Of a DNA stretch of 64,000 nt, positions 26,318 to 36,277 are shown piece after piece (the first letter of the stretch is position 1; each line of letters starts with the position of its first letter). The notes under the pieces are model-generated. The model searched no databases and was not told the origin of the DNA. It worked only from the letters and a program-made list of their open reading frames with translations. The position numbers were made by a program, and so were the translations under genes. The DNA is from Fictibacillus terranigra (GTDB taxonomy: Bacteria > Bacillota > Bacilli > Bacillales > Fictibacillaceae): assembly GCF_030412265.1 (NCBI RefSeq), contig NZ_JAUHLN010000002.1:806001-870000 (forward strand), in the 5' to 3' direction.

Positions 26318-27555
26318 GCTTTTACCAGCCCGCCCCATAGGTCCAGCGCCTGCTTTAACGGTTTGCTTTCCTGGCTGATCTGCTCAAGCGATTTGTTCAG
26401 AAGCAACCCATCGATGGCATCACGGAAAGCTCTTCCGCCTTCCACTGCTCCGCCAGGATGCCCGTGCACCCCGCCTCCAGCGTTAATGATGCATTCCACT
26501 CCAAAATCCTGCAATAAAAGAGGTGTTAAACCCGGATGAATTCCAGCTGAAGGGACAGGAAATGCGCCTTTCAGGTGAGGTTCTTTCTCTGTCAGCTCAC
26601 CTGCAATGCCGATTGCATCTTCTTTGCGAAGAGCAACACTACCGTACGGTGAAGGGAACAAGACAAGATCCGCACCCGCTAGTCGGAGCAGTTTGCCGAG
26701 AAGCAGCCGGTTGGAGATCCCATAAAATTCTGATGGAGTAATCGCCCCGGATACAGCAGGATGAGCCATGATCGGAAGGCTGATGTCAGGATCTTCAGCC
26801 AGGCTTTGCAAAACATCAAGCCCGTAGGCGAATACGTTAAAGAGCAATGCACTTGCCCCAAGCTCCACCGCTTTTTTCGCCTTATCTTTCAGGTCATACG
26901 TTCGGCCAGTCAGATTTACGGCATAAAGTGTTTTATGTCCTGTCACTTGTTCTGTCTCCATTAATACCGCTTTAGCTGCTTTAATTCTTTCTTCAAAAGG
27001 GGTCAAGGGATTATCAAAAAGAATTTCATCATCCTTGACAAGATCTACTCCACCCAGTGCCTGTTCTCTTAACTGGTTCTTAAAATATTGGAGATCTCTC
27101 CCGATGACCCCCTTGAAAATACTCATAAGAAGAGGTCTTTCAAATACACCAAGCTGATTACGGACCCCTTCAATTCCAAAAGCCGGTCCGGGAAAAGCTG
27201 AAGCGAGCTGCCCGGAAAAATCCAGGTCGATCAGCTTTACTTCTCCATCCAGTGACAGTTTTCCAAAAACGGTAGTCAATATTGCGGGCAAGTCTGGTGT
27301 GAAGTTAGCCGCAGGATAGGCAATTTTAAGAAGCGCCTGTTTTCTGGGAGCGCCAAAATATTGATTGACCCTTTCATCCTCGGGCAATTCCGTAATTTCC
27401 ACTACGTGTCCTTTATGGTTTCGCAGCTGCTCCTTTTGCAATTCTGGCAGATCCGTCCAAGAACCTACGGTTAATCCCAGTGCAATGCCTTCCGCTTTTT
27501 TCTCAAAGTTGCCTTTTGGATCATGAACCAGATAGGTTGCTGTTATTGTCGCCAT
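26314..27555 (-). CDS. mtnW: 2,3-diketo-5-methylthiopentyl-1-phosphate enolase MtnW (RuBisCO-like)
   Basis: A 413-residue type IV RuBisCO-like protein performing the enolisation step of methionine salvage. The N-terminal domain begins [13 protein letters not shown]; the barrel shows [23 protein letters not shown], corresponding to the GxDFxKDDE metal-binding loop with the lysine (Lys in LVKDD), and later [24 protein letters not shown] for phosphate binding. ATG 27555 has GGAGGG 8 bases upstream; the 5' extension to 27669 belongs to the riboswitch. Length matches B. subtilis MtnW (414). Confidence 0.95.
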   Translation of the reverse strand: MATITATYLVHDPKGNFEKKAEGIALGLTVGSWTDLPELQKEQLRNHKGHVVEITELPEDERVNQYFGAPRKQALLKIAYPAANFTPDLPAILTTVFGKLSLDGEVKLIDLDFSGQLASAFPGPAFGIEGVRNQLGVFERPLLMSIFKGVIGRDLQYFKNQLREQALGGVDLVKDDEILFDNPLTPFEERIKAAKAVLMETEQVTGHKTLYAVNLTGRTYDLKDKAKKAVELGASALLFNVFAYGLDVLQSLAEDPDISLPIMAHPAVSGAITPSEFYGISNRLLLGKLLRLAGADLVLFPSPYGSVALRKEDAIGIAGELTEKEPHLKGAFPVPSAGIHPGLTPLLLQDFGVECIINAGGGVHGHPGGAVEGGRAFRDAIDGLLLNKSLEQISQESKPLKQALDLWGGLVKA

Positions 27556-27591
27556 GCTGAAATCCCTCCGAAAGCATAGATTTATTCCAAT

Positions 27592-27617
27592 AAAAAACCT
27601 CTTCCCGAGGGAAGAGG
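27592..27617 (-). terminator. Riboswitch-controlled terminator of mtnWXBD
   Basis: On the minus strand CCTCTTCCC and GGGAAGAGG form a 9-bp stem with a 2-base gap followed by TTTTTT. It sits between the SAM aptamer and mtnW and is the expected off-state structure. Confidence 0.9.
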
Positions 27618-27643
27618 CATAATATACACAAAAATACCGCTTC

Positions 27644-27752
27644 CTCTCATCTGCCAGCTGACGCTGCAAGAATTAGCACCGTTTTTATCCTAAAGGATAA
27701 GCCGGTTGCCGGGTTTCATCGGGCCAGTCCCTCCACCTGCTCTTGATAAGAG
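27644..27752 (-). ncRNA. SAM-I (S-box) riboswitch aptamer upstream of mtnW
   Basis: The minus strand opens with CTCTTATCAAGAGCAGGTGG, then GGCCCGATGAAACCCGGCAACC, GGTGCTAATTCTTGCAGC and closes with GATGAGAG, which pairs with the opening CTCTTATC as P1. These are all the conserved S-box blocks. SAM binding is expected to favour the downstream terminator, so mtnWXBD is expressed when SAM/methionine is low. Confidence 0.96.
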
Positions 27753-27787
27753 AAAATACAATTGTTTGAAAGTTAGAATTACTTGTG

Positions 27788-27816
27788 ATTATGACAGGTA
27801 ACAAAAAATCTGTCAA
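27788..27816 (-). promoter_or_regulatory. mtnWXBD promoter
   Basis: TTGACA (27816-27811), 17-base spacer, CATAAT (27793-27788), in the short gap after the mtnE stop and about 35 bases before the S-box. Confidence 0.8.
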
Positions 27817-27836
27817 TCTCTTAAAAAAGGAATCTC

Positions 27837-29009
27837 TCAAAATAATTTAAGCTTTGCGATCCTGTCCACAGCTTCTTTTAACCTGTTCTCATCCGTTAAG
27901 AGCCCTGCACGCACATAGCCATCGCCTTCTTTTCCAAAGCCGATTCCTGGTGCAACAACGACATGCGCATGCTCGAGAAGATAATCTGCAAAACTTTCAG
28001 ATGTAAATCCTGAAGGTACAGGCAGCCAACAAAAGAAAGATCCTTTAGGGGCAGTCACATCCCAGCCAATCTTCTTCAATCCTGAAATAAACACATCGCG
28101 CCGATTCTCGTACATATCGACCAGGTGCTCAACGCAATCCTGCGGCCCTAGGAGTGCTTTTGCTGCAGCGTCCTGTACAGCCGGAAAAAGGCTGACATAG
28201 AAGTGATCCTGAAGGAGATTAATGCTTTCAATCACACTTTCGTTCCCGATGGCAAAACCAACTCTCCAGCCAGCCATGTTATAAGTCTTGCTCATCGTAT
28301 AAATTTCAATCCCCTGTTCTTTTGCCCCAGGAACCTGAAGAAAACTCACCGGTCTATCACCGTCAAATCCAATCGCTCCATAGGCAAAGTCATGGACAAC
28401 AAGGATATCATTCTGTTGTGCAAATGCCAATGTTTCTTCAAAGAAAGGAATGGTTGCCACCCCGGCCGTTGGGTTATTAGGATAGTTCAAGAACATAAGC
28501 TTTGCCCGTTCTGCATCCTCTTTAGACACTTCAGAGTAATCCGGCAGGAAATCATTTTCTGCTCTTAGAGGCATCATGCACATCTCTGCTTCCGCCATGG
28601 CAAGTCCAGACCAGTAATCGGGGTAGCCAGGATCTGGAACAAGGGCCAAGTCACCTTTATTTAAAATGCATTGGGAGATTTCCACCAAGCCTGCCTTCCC
28701 CCCGAATAAGACAGCTACTTCTTTTAAAGGATCAAGGCCAACGCCAAACTCTCTCTTGTAATATTGAGCAACCGCTTCTTTTAAAAAATCATAACCTCTA
28801 AAGGGAGAATACTTATGATATTGCGTATTAAGGGCAGCCTCTTGCAAAGCAGCCACGATATGCGGAGGCGTTGGCTGGTCGGGGTTCCCCTGGCCAAGGT
28901 TGATGATATCATGCCCCTGAGCAGCTACAGCGCTTACCTTCCCAACCAGCTTTGCAAAAAATTGTTCAGGCAGACGAGTTAAAGCCTCTGCTTGCTGGAA
29001 TTGTTTCAC
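27837..29009 (-). CDS. mtnE: Methionine-pathway aminotransferase MtnE
   Basis: A 390-residue class I/II PLP aminotransferase that transaminates 4-methylthio-2-oxobutyrate to methionine, closing the salvage pathway. NLGQGNPDQPTPPHI, the NYPNNPTAG motif, the PLP lysine in YTMSKTYNMAGWRVGFAIG and the Arg in DGYVRAGLL are visible. It is located between the two S-box operons but has no S-box of its own; only about 97 bases separate it from the divergent mtnU. A separate promoter with different control is implied. Confidence 0.92.
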   Translation of the reverse strand: MKQFQQAEALTRLPEQFFAKLVGKVSAVAAQGHDIINLGQGNPDQPTPPHIVAALQEAALNTQYHKYSPFRGYDFLKEAVAQYYKREFGVGLDPLKEVAVLFGGKAGLVEISQCILNKGDLALVPDPGYPDYWSGLAMAEAEMCMMPLRAENDFLPDYSEVSKEDAERAKLMFLNYPNNPTAGVATIPFFEETLAFAQQNDILVVHDFAYGAIGFDGDRPVSFLQVPGAKEQGIEIYTMSKTYNMAGWRVGFAIGNESVIESINLLQDHFYVSLFPAVQDAAAKALLGPQDCVEHLVDMYENRRDVFISGLKKIGWDVTAPKGSFFCWLPVPSGFTSESFADYLLEHAHVVVAPGIGFGKEGDGYVRAGLLTDENRLKEAVDRIAKLKLF

Positions 29010-29106
29010 AGTTACACATCCTGTCTTTCGTAATTTTCTTGAAATTCTAATGAATTATGTTATACGCTTATTAAAAATCTGTCAAAACTTTTTAATGGAG
29101 GATCTT

Positions 29107-29892
29107 ATGAAACTTACTGTTGCAGCGATACAAATGGATATTGAGCTTGGCAATCCCAAGGAAAATATAAAGAGGGCATCGAAAAGGATCGAGCAAGCGG
29201 CAGAGAACAAACCGGATGTCATTGTTCTGCCTGAACTGTGGACTACGGGCTACGATCTCGAAAGGCTGGATGTGATCGGAGATGCAAACGGCGAGGAGAT
29301 CAAACGGATAATGAGCTCCCTTGCCCGTCAATACAAAGTAAATATTGTTGCAGGTTCCGTTGCTAAGAAAACGGATAAAGGAATCTTTAACACCTTGTAC
29401 GCCTTTAATCGAAAAGGAGAAATGACCGGCGAATACAGTAAACTCCATCTGATCCGTCTCATGCAGGAAGAAAAGTTTATTTCTCCGGGGTCAAGTAAAG
29501 GAAATTTCATGCTCGAAAACGTTCCTGCAGCCGGCGTCATCTGCTATGATATCCGATTTCCCGAATGGATCCGTGCCCATATTCTAGATGGCGCCTCCAT
29601 CTTGTTTGTTCCCGCCGAATGGCCATCCCAGAGGCTGACTCACTGGCGCAACCTGCTCATAACGAGAGCCATTGAGAATCAATGCTATGTTGTGGGCTGC
29701 AACCGTGTGGGCAGTGATAAGAACAACACGTTCGCCGGTCACACGATGGTCATTGACCCTTGGGGGGAAATTGTGGCAGAGGCAGGAGGAGAGGAAGAGA
29801 CCATTCTTTATGCTGAGATCAGCACTGATCTTGTTGAAGAAGTAAGAACAAGAATTCCTGTGTTTGAAGACAGGCGTCCGGAATTTTATTAA
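29107..29892 (+). CDS. mtnU: Nitrilase-superfamily amidase MtnU (omega-amidase-like)
   Basis: A 261-residue carbon-nitrogen hydrolase. The catalytic triad is visible: Glu in VLPELWTTGY (near 43), Lys in YSKLHLIRLM (near 110), Cys in AGVICYDIRFPE (near 144). In methionine salvage it is believed to hydrolyse the 2-oxoglutaramate-type product generated by the glutamine-dependent aminotransferase MtnE, pulling transamination forward; that is inferred from neighbours. ATG 29107 has TGGAGGATCTT upstream; the longer frame to 29050 lacks a ribosome site. Confidence 0.88.
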   Translation: MKLTVAAIQMDIELGNPKENIKRASKRIEQAAENKPDVIVLPELWTTGYDLERLDVIGDANGEEIKRIMSSLARQYKVNIVAGSVAKKTDKGIFNTLYAFNRKGEMTGEYSKLHLIRLMQEEKFISPGSSKGNFMLENVPAAGVICYDIRFPEWIRAHILDGASILFVPAEWPSQRLTHWRNLLITRAIENQCYVVGCNRVGSDKNNTFAGHTMVIDPWGEIVAEAGGEEETILYAEISTDLVEEVRTRIPVFEDRRPEFY

Positions 29893-29928
29893 AATTAGAA
29901 GCTATGTAAAAGCATATTATTTGATTTT

Positions 29929-29964
29929 CTTTCATATCGTGCATCACATACTGATGCATGAAAG
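29929..29964. other. Inverted repeat after mtnU
   Basis: CTTTCAT ... GCATCA and TGATGC-ATGAAAG form a nested inverted repeat with a 5-base bulge. No clear T-run, so it is a weak terminator candidate or a protein-binding site. Confidence 0.35.
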
Positions 29965-29983
29965 GGATCCTCACAAAAAAAAT

Positions 29984-30012
29984 TTGACAGCCAATGGATA
30001 AGATTGTATCAT
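29984..30012 (+). promoter_or_regulatory. mtnKA promoter
   Basis: TTGACA (29984-29989), 17-base spacer, TATCAT (30007-30012), about 57 bases before the S-box. Confidence 0.8.
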
Positions 30013-30068
30013 TGCCATTGTAAATTATTATTGCATTCTGTCTTTTCTAACAACTTTATATTTATTGT

Positions 30069-30222
30069 CTCTTATCAAGAGCAGGTGGAGGGAATTTGGC
30101 CCGATGAAACCCAGCAACCGACCGTAATACCATTGTGAAATGGGGCGTCTACTACTAGAAGCCTGGAGAGTATGGCACGGTGCTAATTCCAGCAAAACGA
30201 TTATTGTTTTGCAAGATAAGAG
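30069..30222 (+). ncRNA. SAM-I (S-box) riboswitch aptamer upstream of mtnKA
   Basis: Starts CTCTTATCAAGAGCAGGTGG, continues with GGCCCGATGAAACCCAGCAACC and GGTGCTAATTCCAGCA, and closes with GATAAGAG, exactly complementary to the opening P1 arm. It has a longer P3/P4 region than the mtnW copy. It is followed by a strong terminator before mtnK. Confidence 0.97.
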
Positions 30223-30241
30223 GCGTGGAATCTATATATCC

Positions 30242-30277
30242 AGGCCTCTTTTCTTCCAGAAAAGAGGCCTTTTTTTA
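30242..30277 (+). terminator. Riboswitch-controlled terminator of mtnKA
   Basis: AGGCCTCTTTTCT and AGAAAAGAGGCCT form a perfect 13-bp stem with a 3-base loop followed by T6-7, ending about 28 bases before mtnK. Confidence 0.95.
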
Positions 30278-30304
30278 ATACAAAAAATTCCGGAGGTAAA
30301 ATAG

Positions 30305-31516
30305 ATGGCCACAACGCTCAAACAAGCATACCAGCCGCTGAATGAACAAACCGTGGTGGAGCTTGCAAAAAAACTAGAATTGTTTACAGATTATCAACAC
30401 ATCGAAGTCCATGAGATCGGTGACGGGAACCTTAATCTGGTTTTCCGCCTCATTGATTCAGTTACCGGTAAATCCATTATCGTAAAACAGGCTCTTCCCT
30501 ATGCGAAGGTTGTTGGTGAAAGCTGGCCGCTTACCCTTGACAGGGCGCGCATTGAGAGCCATTCTCTTAAGAAATCAGCAGAATTTGCTCCTGAGCATGT
30601 TCCAGAGGTTTATTATACAGACCATCATCTGGCGCTCACTGTCATGGAAGACTTATCGTCTCACGTCATTCTGCGAAAAGGCCTGATCGAAGGGATTCAA
30701 TATCCTCATCTTGCTCACCACATCGGCACGTTTATTGCCAAAAGCTTGTTTTATACGAGTGATCTTTATCTGCATCCTTACGAGAAAAAAGAGCTTGTCC
30801 AAACGTTTATAAACCCTGAACTTTGCAAGATTACGGAAGACCTTGTGTTTACCGATCCGTTTTATGACATCGACACCAACGATTTTCCCTCGGAGCTGCA
30901 GGATGCCGTTTCCGAGCTATGGACTGATACCGAGTTGAAAAAAAGAGCAGCGGCACTTAAATATAAATTTTTGACAAGGGCTGAAGCACTTCTCCATGGG
31001 GATCTGCATACCGGAAGTATATTCGTTACGGAAACAACTACAAAAATCATCGATCCCGAATTTGCTTATTACGGGCCTCAAGGATTTGATATCGCCCACT
31101 TTTTTGCCAATATTGCATTGAATTATGCCGCCCACTCCTTCCATATCTCTGATCCGCTAAAAAGGTCCGACTATCAGGGCTATTTGCTTGGTGTGATTAA
31201 AGATACGTGGGAAACCTTCTCTGACCAATACCGGGAGCTTTGGAAAAAAGAAGGTGTGGAAGCCGCTACAAAACTCCCGGGATTTGAGGAAGAGATTCTC
31301 AGCGGCCTTTTTACAGATATGATCGGTTTTGCCGGTTGTGAAGTGATCCGCCGCACGATTGGACTCGCCCATGTCGAGGATCTTGAATCCATTGGAGACT
31401 TCAATGGCCAGATCGAGTTAAAAAAACGTGTGCTGAAGCTTGGAAGCGATTGGATAAAGAAAGCTGAAAGCATAAAAAATATCGATGAATTTATTACCTA
31501 CATCAGGAGTGTTTAA
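30305..31516 (+). CDS. mtnK: 5-methylthioribose kinase MtnK
   Basis: A 403-residue cytoplasmic kinase of the aminoglycoside-phosphotransferase fold, phosphorylating methylthioribose at C1. The nucleotide-binding part has [12 protein letters not shown] and [10 protein letters not shown]; the catalytic loop is [13 protein letters not shown] and the metal Asp follows in [26 protein letters not shown] lies before the ATG. It is first in mtnKA, 5 bases before mtnA, under S-box control. Confidence 0.95.
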   Translation: MATTLKQAYQPLNEQTVVELAKKLELFTDYQHIEVHEIGDGNLNLVFRLIDSVTGKSIIVKQALPYAKVVGESWPLTLDRARIESHSLKKSAEFAPEHVPEVYYTDHHLALTVMEDLSSHVILRKGLIEGIQYPHLAHHIGTFIAKSLFYTSDLYLHPYEKKELVQTFINPELCKITEDLVFTDPFYDIDTNDFPSELQDAVSELWTDTELKKRAAALKYKFLTRAEALLHGDLHTGSIFVTETTTKIIDPEFAYYGPQGFDIAHFFANIALNYAAHSFHISDPLKRSDYQGYLLGVIKDTWETFSDQYRELWKKEGVEAATKLPGFEEEILSGLFTDMIGFAGCEVIRRTIGLAHVEDLESIGDFNGQIELKKRVLKLGSDWIKKAESIKNIDEFITYIRSV

Positions 31517-31521
31517 CCATT

Positions 31522-32577
31522 ATGAGTACAACAGAAACATGGATTTCTTCATTACGATATAAAGGGGATCATCTTCTGCTGCTTGATCAGCAGCAGCTTC
31601 CCCATCATACTGTCTACATTAATGTTACGACCATTGAACAAGTGTGGGAATGCATAAAAAAATTGCAAGTGAGAGGGGCACCTGCCATCGGAATCGCCGC
31701 AGCTTTTGGGATTGTATTGTGGGCGAAGGCTAACCAATCCCTGCCTTATGACGAGTTCAAGTCCGAGCTGCTTCAGCAAAAAAATTACCTTGCCGGATCG
31801 AGGCCCACTGCGGTTAATTTGTTCTGGGCACTCGACCGGGTGACAGGCGTTGCCATACAAGCAGGAGACACTGAGGAGGCTGTTCAGCTTATCGAGCAAG
31901 AAGCTCTCCTCATTCAACAGGAAGATGAGGAAATATGCCGTAAAATCGGAGTGTATGCCCTCACTCTGCTAAAGAACGGAGACCGCCTGATGACCCATTG
32001 CAACGCAGGCGGCATCGCTACTGCCCGTTATGGTACGGCGCTTGCTCCCATGTACTTGGCAAAGGAAAAAGGCTGGAACTTATCCGTGTTTGCCAACGAG
32101 ACAAGGCCGGTATTTCAAGGAGCAAGACTGACGGCCTGGGAGCTCCAGCAAGCGGGAATTGACGTTACACTCATTACCGATAATATGGCGGCCCATACAT
32201 TAAAAACCAAGAATATTGCTGCGGTTATCGTCGGATGTGACAGGATTGCTGCAAATGGAGATACCGCAAATAAGATCGGTACATTCGGGCTTGCCTTGCA
32301 GGCAAAGGCATTAGGCATCCCCTTTTATGTGGCCTCGCCTCTTTCAACGATTGATTTGAACACACCTGCTGGAGAAGATATACCAATCGAGGAACGGCCT
32401 GCAGAAGAGGTGACTCACTTTCAAGGAACGCCCATCGCACCTGAAGGCATAAAGGTATTCAATCCCTCTTTTGATGTAACACCGCACGAGTATATTACCG
32501 CGATCATCACAGAGGAGGGAATCGCCTCAGGCAACTATAAGGAGCAGCTAAAAGAATTTTTTAATACGAAGAAATAA
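31522..32577 (+). CDS. mtnA: Methylthioribose-1-phosphate isomerase MtnA
   Basis: A 351-residue aldose-ketose isomerase related to eIF2B subunits. Signature segments are [14 protein letters not shown] (near 50-63), [18 protein letters not shown] with the catalytic Cys (near 160), [20 protein letters not shown] and [18 protein letters not shown] with the catalytic Asp (near 238). It converts MTR-1-P to MTRu-1-P, the substrate of MtnB. It is directly downstream of mtnK and ends in a terminator. Confidence 0.95.
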   Translation: MSTTETWISSLRYKGDHLLLLDQQQLPHHTVYINVTTIEQVWECIKKLQVRGAPAIGIAAAFGIVLWAKANQSLPYDEFKSELLQQKNYLAGSRPTAVNLFWALDRVTGVAIQAGDTEEAVQLIEQEALLIQQEDEEICRKIGVYALTLLKNGDRLMTHCNAGGIATARYGTALAPMYLAKEKGWNLSVFANETRPVFQGARLTAWELQQAGIDVTLITDNMAAHTLKTKNIAAVIVGCDRIAANGDTANKIGTFGLALQAKALGIPFYVASPLSTIDLNTPAGEDIPIEERPAEEVTHFQGTPIAPEGIKVFNPSFDVTPHEYITAIITEEGIASGNYKEQLKEFFNTKK

Positions 32578-32610
32578 AGCTCGCGACCCTTTTGGTCACG
32601 AGCTTTTTGT
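32576..32610. terminator. Terminator between mtnA and the convergent GGDEF-EAL gene
   Basis: AAAGCTCG-C-GACC and GGTC-A-CGAGCTTT form a stem with one internal mismatch, then T. It overlaps the mtnA stop and the 3' end of the convergent gene. Confidence 0.85.
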
Positions 32611-34368
32611 ATGATACGTATGAAATAAATTTTCAACTTCAGCAGCACAGACCGGTTTTCCGATAAAAAATCCCTGTACATGGTCACAGCCGTAATCCTT
32701 AAGCACGAGAAGCTGCTGTTTCGTTTCTACGCCTTCAGCCAAAGCCGTTACGGACAGCCCTTTGCACATCGTGATGATCGCCCGGACAATGGCAGCATCT
32801 GTTGAATTGTGATCAGATTTTGAAAGGTTGCGGATGAAGGATTGATCAATCTTAAGAATATCAATCGGAAAATCCTTTAAATAGCTCAATGAACTATATC
32901 CTGTTCCAAAATCATCGATGGATATTTTGATGCCAAGCTCCTTTAATTCCCTCATGATGTTAATCCCATACTGTACATTCTCCACCATCATGCTTTCTGT
33001 CAGCTCCAAGTGCAAGAACCTTGGATCAATCTTTGAGCGCTGGAGTGCTTCTTTCACTTCGTATACAAAATCCAGCTTTTGAAATTGGCGGCCTGAAACA
33101 TTTACAGAGATGGAGAGTTCACTGTTGATCGTTTCATGCCATTTTTTCAGCTGCCGGCATGCTTCATTCAGTACCCATCTCCCTATGTGTCCGATCAGTC
33201 CGGTCTCTTCAGCAAGAGGGATGAAAAGCCCAGGCGAGACAATACCAAGACGCGGGTGATTCCAGCGGACAAGCGCTTCCAGGGCAATGACTTTTCCATC
33301 ATCCAGGCTGATCTGCGGCTGAAAATACAATGACAGTTCGTCTTTGGAAATGGCATGCCGAAGAAAGCTCTCCATCGTGAGCCTCTCCACTTTAAATTCG
33401 TTCATCTCGCCTTTAAAGAACTCCCATTCTCCCCTTCCCTTTTCTTTTGCCCGGTGAAGAGCGATCCCCGCATTCTTGATTAAAACATCTGATGTTAATC
33501 CGTCATCCGGATAGATGCTTATACCCATTGAGGCTGTCAAAACAAATTCCTGGCCATGATAGCTCAGCGGCACTGCCAGTGCTTCAGAAAGTTTCCTGCT
33601 GATCCTTCCTGCTTCCTCTGCACCGGAAAGGCCATTGATAACGAGCATGAATTCATCTCCCGCATAGCGCGAAAGCATGCTTTGACGCCCAATTCGTTTT
33701 TTCATCTGTTTTGCCGCGTACTTAAGAAACTGGTCCCCTGCTTGATGACCAAGGCTCTCATTCACCATCTTAAACTGGTCAAGATCAATAAAAATAACAG
33801 CGGTCTTCTCCCCCGCCTCCACGGTTTTCCTAAGGCACTTATCCAGATGCTGCTCAAAAAGATTTCGGTTTGGCAGTCCGGTCAGTAGATCATGAAAAGC
33901 AAGATGAGCGATTTTTTCTTCTGCTTCCTTTTGTTTTGTAACATTCTTACCGATTCCATAGACTCCGACTACCTCTCCGTTAACAATGATCGGCAGGTTG
34001 GTGATGCAGAATTCAAGGGTGTACCCTTTTTTATGGAAAAGCTTGGCTGTAAAACTCTGTGGCCGTTCATGTATCGATTGATTGAAGCAGTTGATCACGC
34101 TTAACTGATCCGCCTCTAAAACATAAGTGATCGCCGATGTTTTCAATACTTCCTGCTGTCTGTATCCAAGCAGTCTTGTCAGCGAGGCGTTCACACTCGT
34201 AATCACTCCGGCAAGATCCATGGAATAGATCAAATCAGGATTATGATCAAACAGAGATTTATAGCGCTGTTCCGATTCTTGAAGACTAGCATTCAGCTTC
34301 ATCATTTCATTGGTCGATGCTTTCACTAAATGGGACAGTGCCATTATTTCTTCGTTATCGTTCTTCAT
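32596..34368 (-). CDS. PAS-GGDEF-EAL cyclic-di-GMP protein
   Basis: A 590-residue protein with no membrane helices. After a short coiled coil, a PAS domain (about 35-150, YKSLFDHNPDLIYSMDL) is followed by GGDEF (about 160-320) and EAL (about 335-590). The GGDEF signature reads RYAGDEF, i.e. AGDEF; the inhibitory site RxxD is not evident. The EAL domain is complete: VIALEALVRWNHP, ESMMVEN, DDFGTGYSSLSYLKDFPIDILKIDQSFI, and E in ALAEGVE, so phosphodiesterase activity is likely and cyclase activity is possible. ATG 34368 is chosen for 6-base spacing from GAGGTG. Monocistronic. Confidence 0.92.
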   Translation of the reverse strand: MKNDNEEIMALSHLVKASTNEMMKLNASLQESEQRYKSLFDHNPDLIYSMDLAGVITSVNASLTRLLGYRQQEVLKTSAITYVLEADQLSVINCFNQSIHERPQSFTAKLFHKKGYTLEFCITNLPIIVNGEVVGVYGIGKNVTKQKEAEEKIAHLAFHDLLTGLPNRNLFEQHLDKCLRKTVEAGEKTAVIFIDLDQFKMVNESLGHQAGDQFLKYAAKQMKKRIGRQSMLSRYAGDEFMLVINGLSGAEEAGRISRKLSEALAVPLSYHGQEFVLTASMGISIYPDDGLTSDVLIKNAGIALHRAKEKGRGEWEFFKGEMNEFKVERLTMESFLRHAISKDELSLYFQPQISLDDGKVIALEALVRWNHPRLGIVSPGLFIPLAEETGLIGHIGRWVLNEACRQLKKWHETINSELSISVNVSGRQFQKLDFVYEVKEALQRSKIDPRFLHLELTESMMVENVQYGINIMRELKELGIKISIDDFGTGYSSLSYLKDFPIDILKIDQSFIRNLSKSDHNSTDAAIVRAIITMCKGLSVTALAEGVETKQQLLVLKDYGCDHVQGFFIGKPVCAAEVENLFHTYHTKSS

Positions 34369-34458
34369 CATGAGCACCTCGATTTATTCAAATGCCAAAT
34401 TACAGTTCTCTGTATTCTTTATCGGCCTTATTTGCTCATTTGTTTACACCAATCGACG

Positions 34459-34821
34459 TCATAAGCTCATCGGCAATACAGAATATCCATAATAGAACAC
34501 AAGGGCCAATGCAAGTATGAAAGTGATCCAGCGGGTCTTCTTCGGTTCATTGCGTTTTATACTATTCAGCATGACCTCCATAAGACCGATAACAGCCAGA
34601 CCAAGCACTCCTTTAACGATAAGCGGCCCCAGGTTCACTGCACCTGCTTTAATCCATAAATAAATTAGTGAAACACCCGTAAAAAAGGTCACAATGTAGA
34701 GCAAACGCAGAATCATATGAAGAATTTTAGATATTTTTTTATTTTTTCTCGTGTATAGACTATAAGTCACGAAGAACAAAACTAGCGCAATACTCCACGA
34801 AAAGACATGAAAATGCAACAT
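34459..34821 (-). CDS. yisL: YisL-like membrane protein (UPF0344)
   Basis: A 120-residue protein with four predicted membrane helices (about 5-20, 35-55, 62-82, 95-115). The sequence starting MLHFHVFSWSIALVLF with a central KISKILHMILRLLYI segment fits the UPF0344/DUF1516 family exemplified by B. subtilis YisL (118 aa). AGGAGG lies before the start. Neighbours yisK and asnO in the window are its neighbours in B. subtilis too. Function unknown. Confidence 0.85.
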   Translation of the reverse strand: MLHFHVFSWSIALVLFFVTYSLYTRKNKKISKILHMILRLLYIVTFFTGVSLIYLWIKAGAVNLGPLIVKGVLGLAVIGLMEVMLNSIKRNEPKKTRWITFILALALVFYYGYSVLPMSL

Positions 34822-34970
34822 ATTTATTTCCTCCTATGTATAATCCTCCACTTTACTATACCACGAACGTTTTCAGCCCGGGAAACACAAGAATTTATAG
34901 TAGGAAGAAAGCCTTTTCATTGCTATAATGTTAAGGGATTCACCATTAACTACAGATTGGAGTGAGAGAT

Positions 34971-36164
34971 ATGATTAAAACAGAAAACATCATCTCCAAA
35001 ACAGAACAATTCGGGGCGAACAACTATCACCCACTTCCAATAGTCATTTCCAAGGGCGAAGGTGTTTGGGTTTATGACCCGGAAGGAAACAAATATATGG
35101 ATATGCTAAGCGCATACTCTGCAGTAAACCAGGGGCATAGACATCCTAAAATTATTCAGGCGTTAAAAGATCAGGCGGACCGTATCACATTGACATCCCG
35201 TGCGTTCCATAATGATCAGCTTGGAAACTTTTACGAGAAAGTAACAGAACTCACAGGAAAGAACATGGTTCTTCCGATGAACACAGGGGCTGAGGCGGTT
35301 GAAACTGCGATTAAAACGGTCCGCCGCTGGGCCTATGACGTAAAAGGTGTTCCTGCCAATCAGGCTGAAGTTATCGCCTGTGAAGGAAACTTCCATGGCC
35401 GCACGATGACAGCTGTATCCATGTCTTCTGATGAAGAATACAAACGCGGATTCGGACCGATGCTTCCCGGCATAAAGCTGATTCCGTATGGTGATTTGGA
35501 AGCACTTAAGCAAGCGATCACACCGAATACGGCAGCCTTCATCATGGAGCCGATCCAAGGTGAAGCAGGAATCGTCATTCCGCCGGAAGGTTTCTTGAAA
35601 CAAGCACGCGAGCTATGTAAAGAAAACAACGTCCTCTTTGTAGCAGATGAGATTCAATCTGGACTAGGCCGTTCAGGCAAGCTGTTTGCGTGTGACTGGG
35701 AAGATGTTGTTCCTGATATGTACATTCTTGGCAAAGCATTAGGCGGCGGTGTTATGCCGATTTCCTGTGTAGCCGCGGATAAAGATATTCTTGGCGTATT
35801 TAACCCCGGAAGCCACGGCTCAACCTTTGGCGGCAACCCGCTTGCCTCTGCTGTTTCTGTAGCATCTCTTGAGGTTATTGATGAGGAAAATCTCGTTGAG
35901 CGTTCCTTCCAGCTGGGAGAACTTTTTTTAAGAGAGTTGAAATCCATCGATAACCCGATCATTACAGAGGTTCGCGGACGCGGCCTGTTCATCGGGGTTG
36001 AACTTAGCGAAGCAGCCCGCCCATATTGCGAAAAGCTGAAAGAGGAAGGCCTTCTTTGCAAGGAAACACACGAGAACGTGATCCGTTTCGCTCCTCCGCT
36101 TATTATTTCTCAAGAGGATTTGAACTGGGCAATCGAGCGTATTAAAAAAGTATTATCAGTTTAA
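34971..36164 (+). CDS. rocD: Ornithine aminotransferase RocD
   Basis: A 397-residue class III PLP aminotransferase converting ornithine and 2-oxoglutarate to glutamate semialdehyde. Visible are [23 protein letters not shown], the [13 protein letters not shown] phosphate-binding motif, [22 protein letters not shown], and the PLP lysine in [15 protein letters not shown] 34971 has TGGAGTG upstream and an extended -10 (TGCTATAAT, ending 34929) about 40 bases before it. It stands alone, without rocE, rocF or a RocR gene nearby. A terminator follows. Confidence 0.94.
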   Translation: MIKTENIISKTEQFGANNYHPLPIVISKGEGVWVYDPEGNKYMDMLSAYSAVNQGHRHPKIIQALKDQADRITLTSRAFHNDQLGNFYEKVTELTGKNMVLPMNTGAEAVETAIKTVRRWAYDVKGVPANQAEVIACEGNFHGRTMTAVSMSSDEEYKRGFGPMLPGIKLIPYGDLEALKQAITPNTAAFIMEPIQGEAGIVIPPEGFLKQARELCKENNVLFVADEIQSGLGRSGKLFACDWEDVVPDMYILGKALGGGVMPISCVAADKDILGVFNPGSHGSTFGGNPLASAVSVASLEVIDEENLVERSFQLGELFLRELKSIDNPIITEVRGRGLFIGVELSEAARPYCEKLKEEGLLCKETHENVIRFAPPLIISQEDLNWAIERIKKVLSV

Positions 36165-36180
36165 TAGAGGGAAAAAGCTT

Positions 36181-36213
36181 AAACAGGCTGGAAGTTTGCA
36201 GCCTGTTTTTTAT
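36181..36213 (+). terminator. Terminator of rocD
   Basis: AAACAGGCTG and CAGCCTGTTT form a perfect 10-bp stem with an 8-base loop followed by TTT. Confidence 0.9.
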
Positions 36214-36277
36214 GTTGGTGATCCTGATTGATACCGGGGAAATAATAAGGTGTGAAAAAGACAGAACATGGAGTTAG

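Noticed and set aside
27556-27669. N-terminal extension of mtnW to 27669
   Set aside because: This region is the S-box terminator and aptamer 3' part; GGAGGG and the family N-terminus place the start at 27555.
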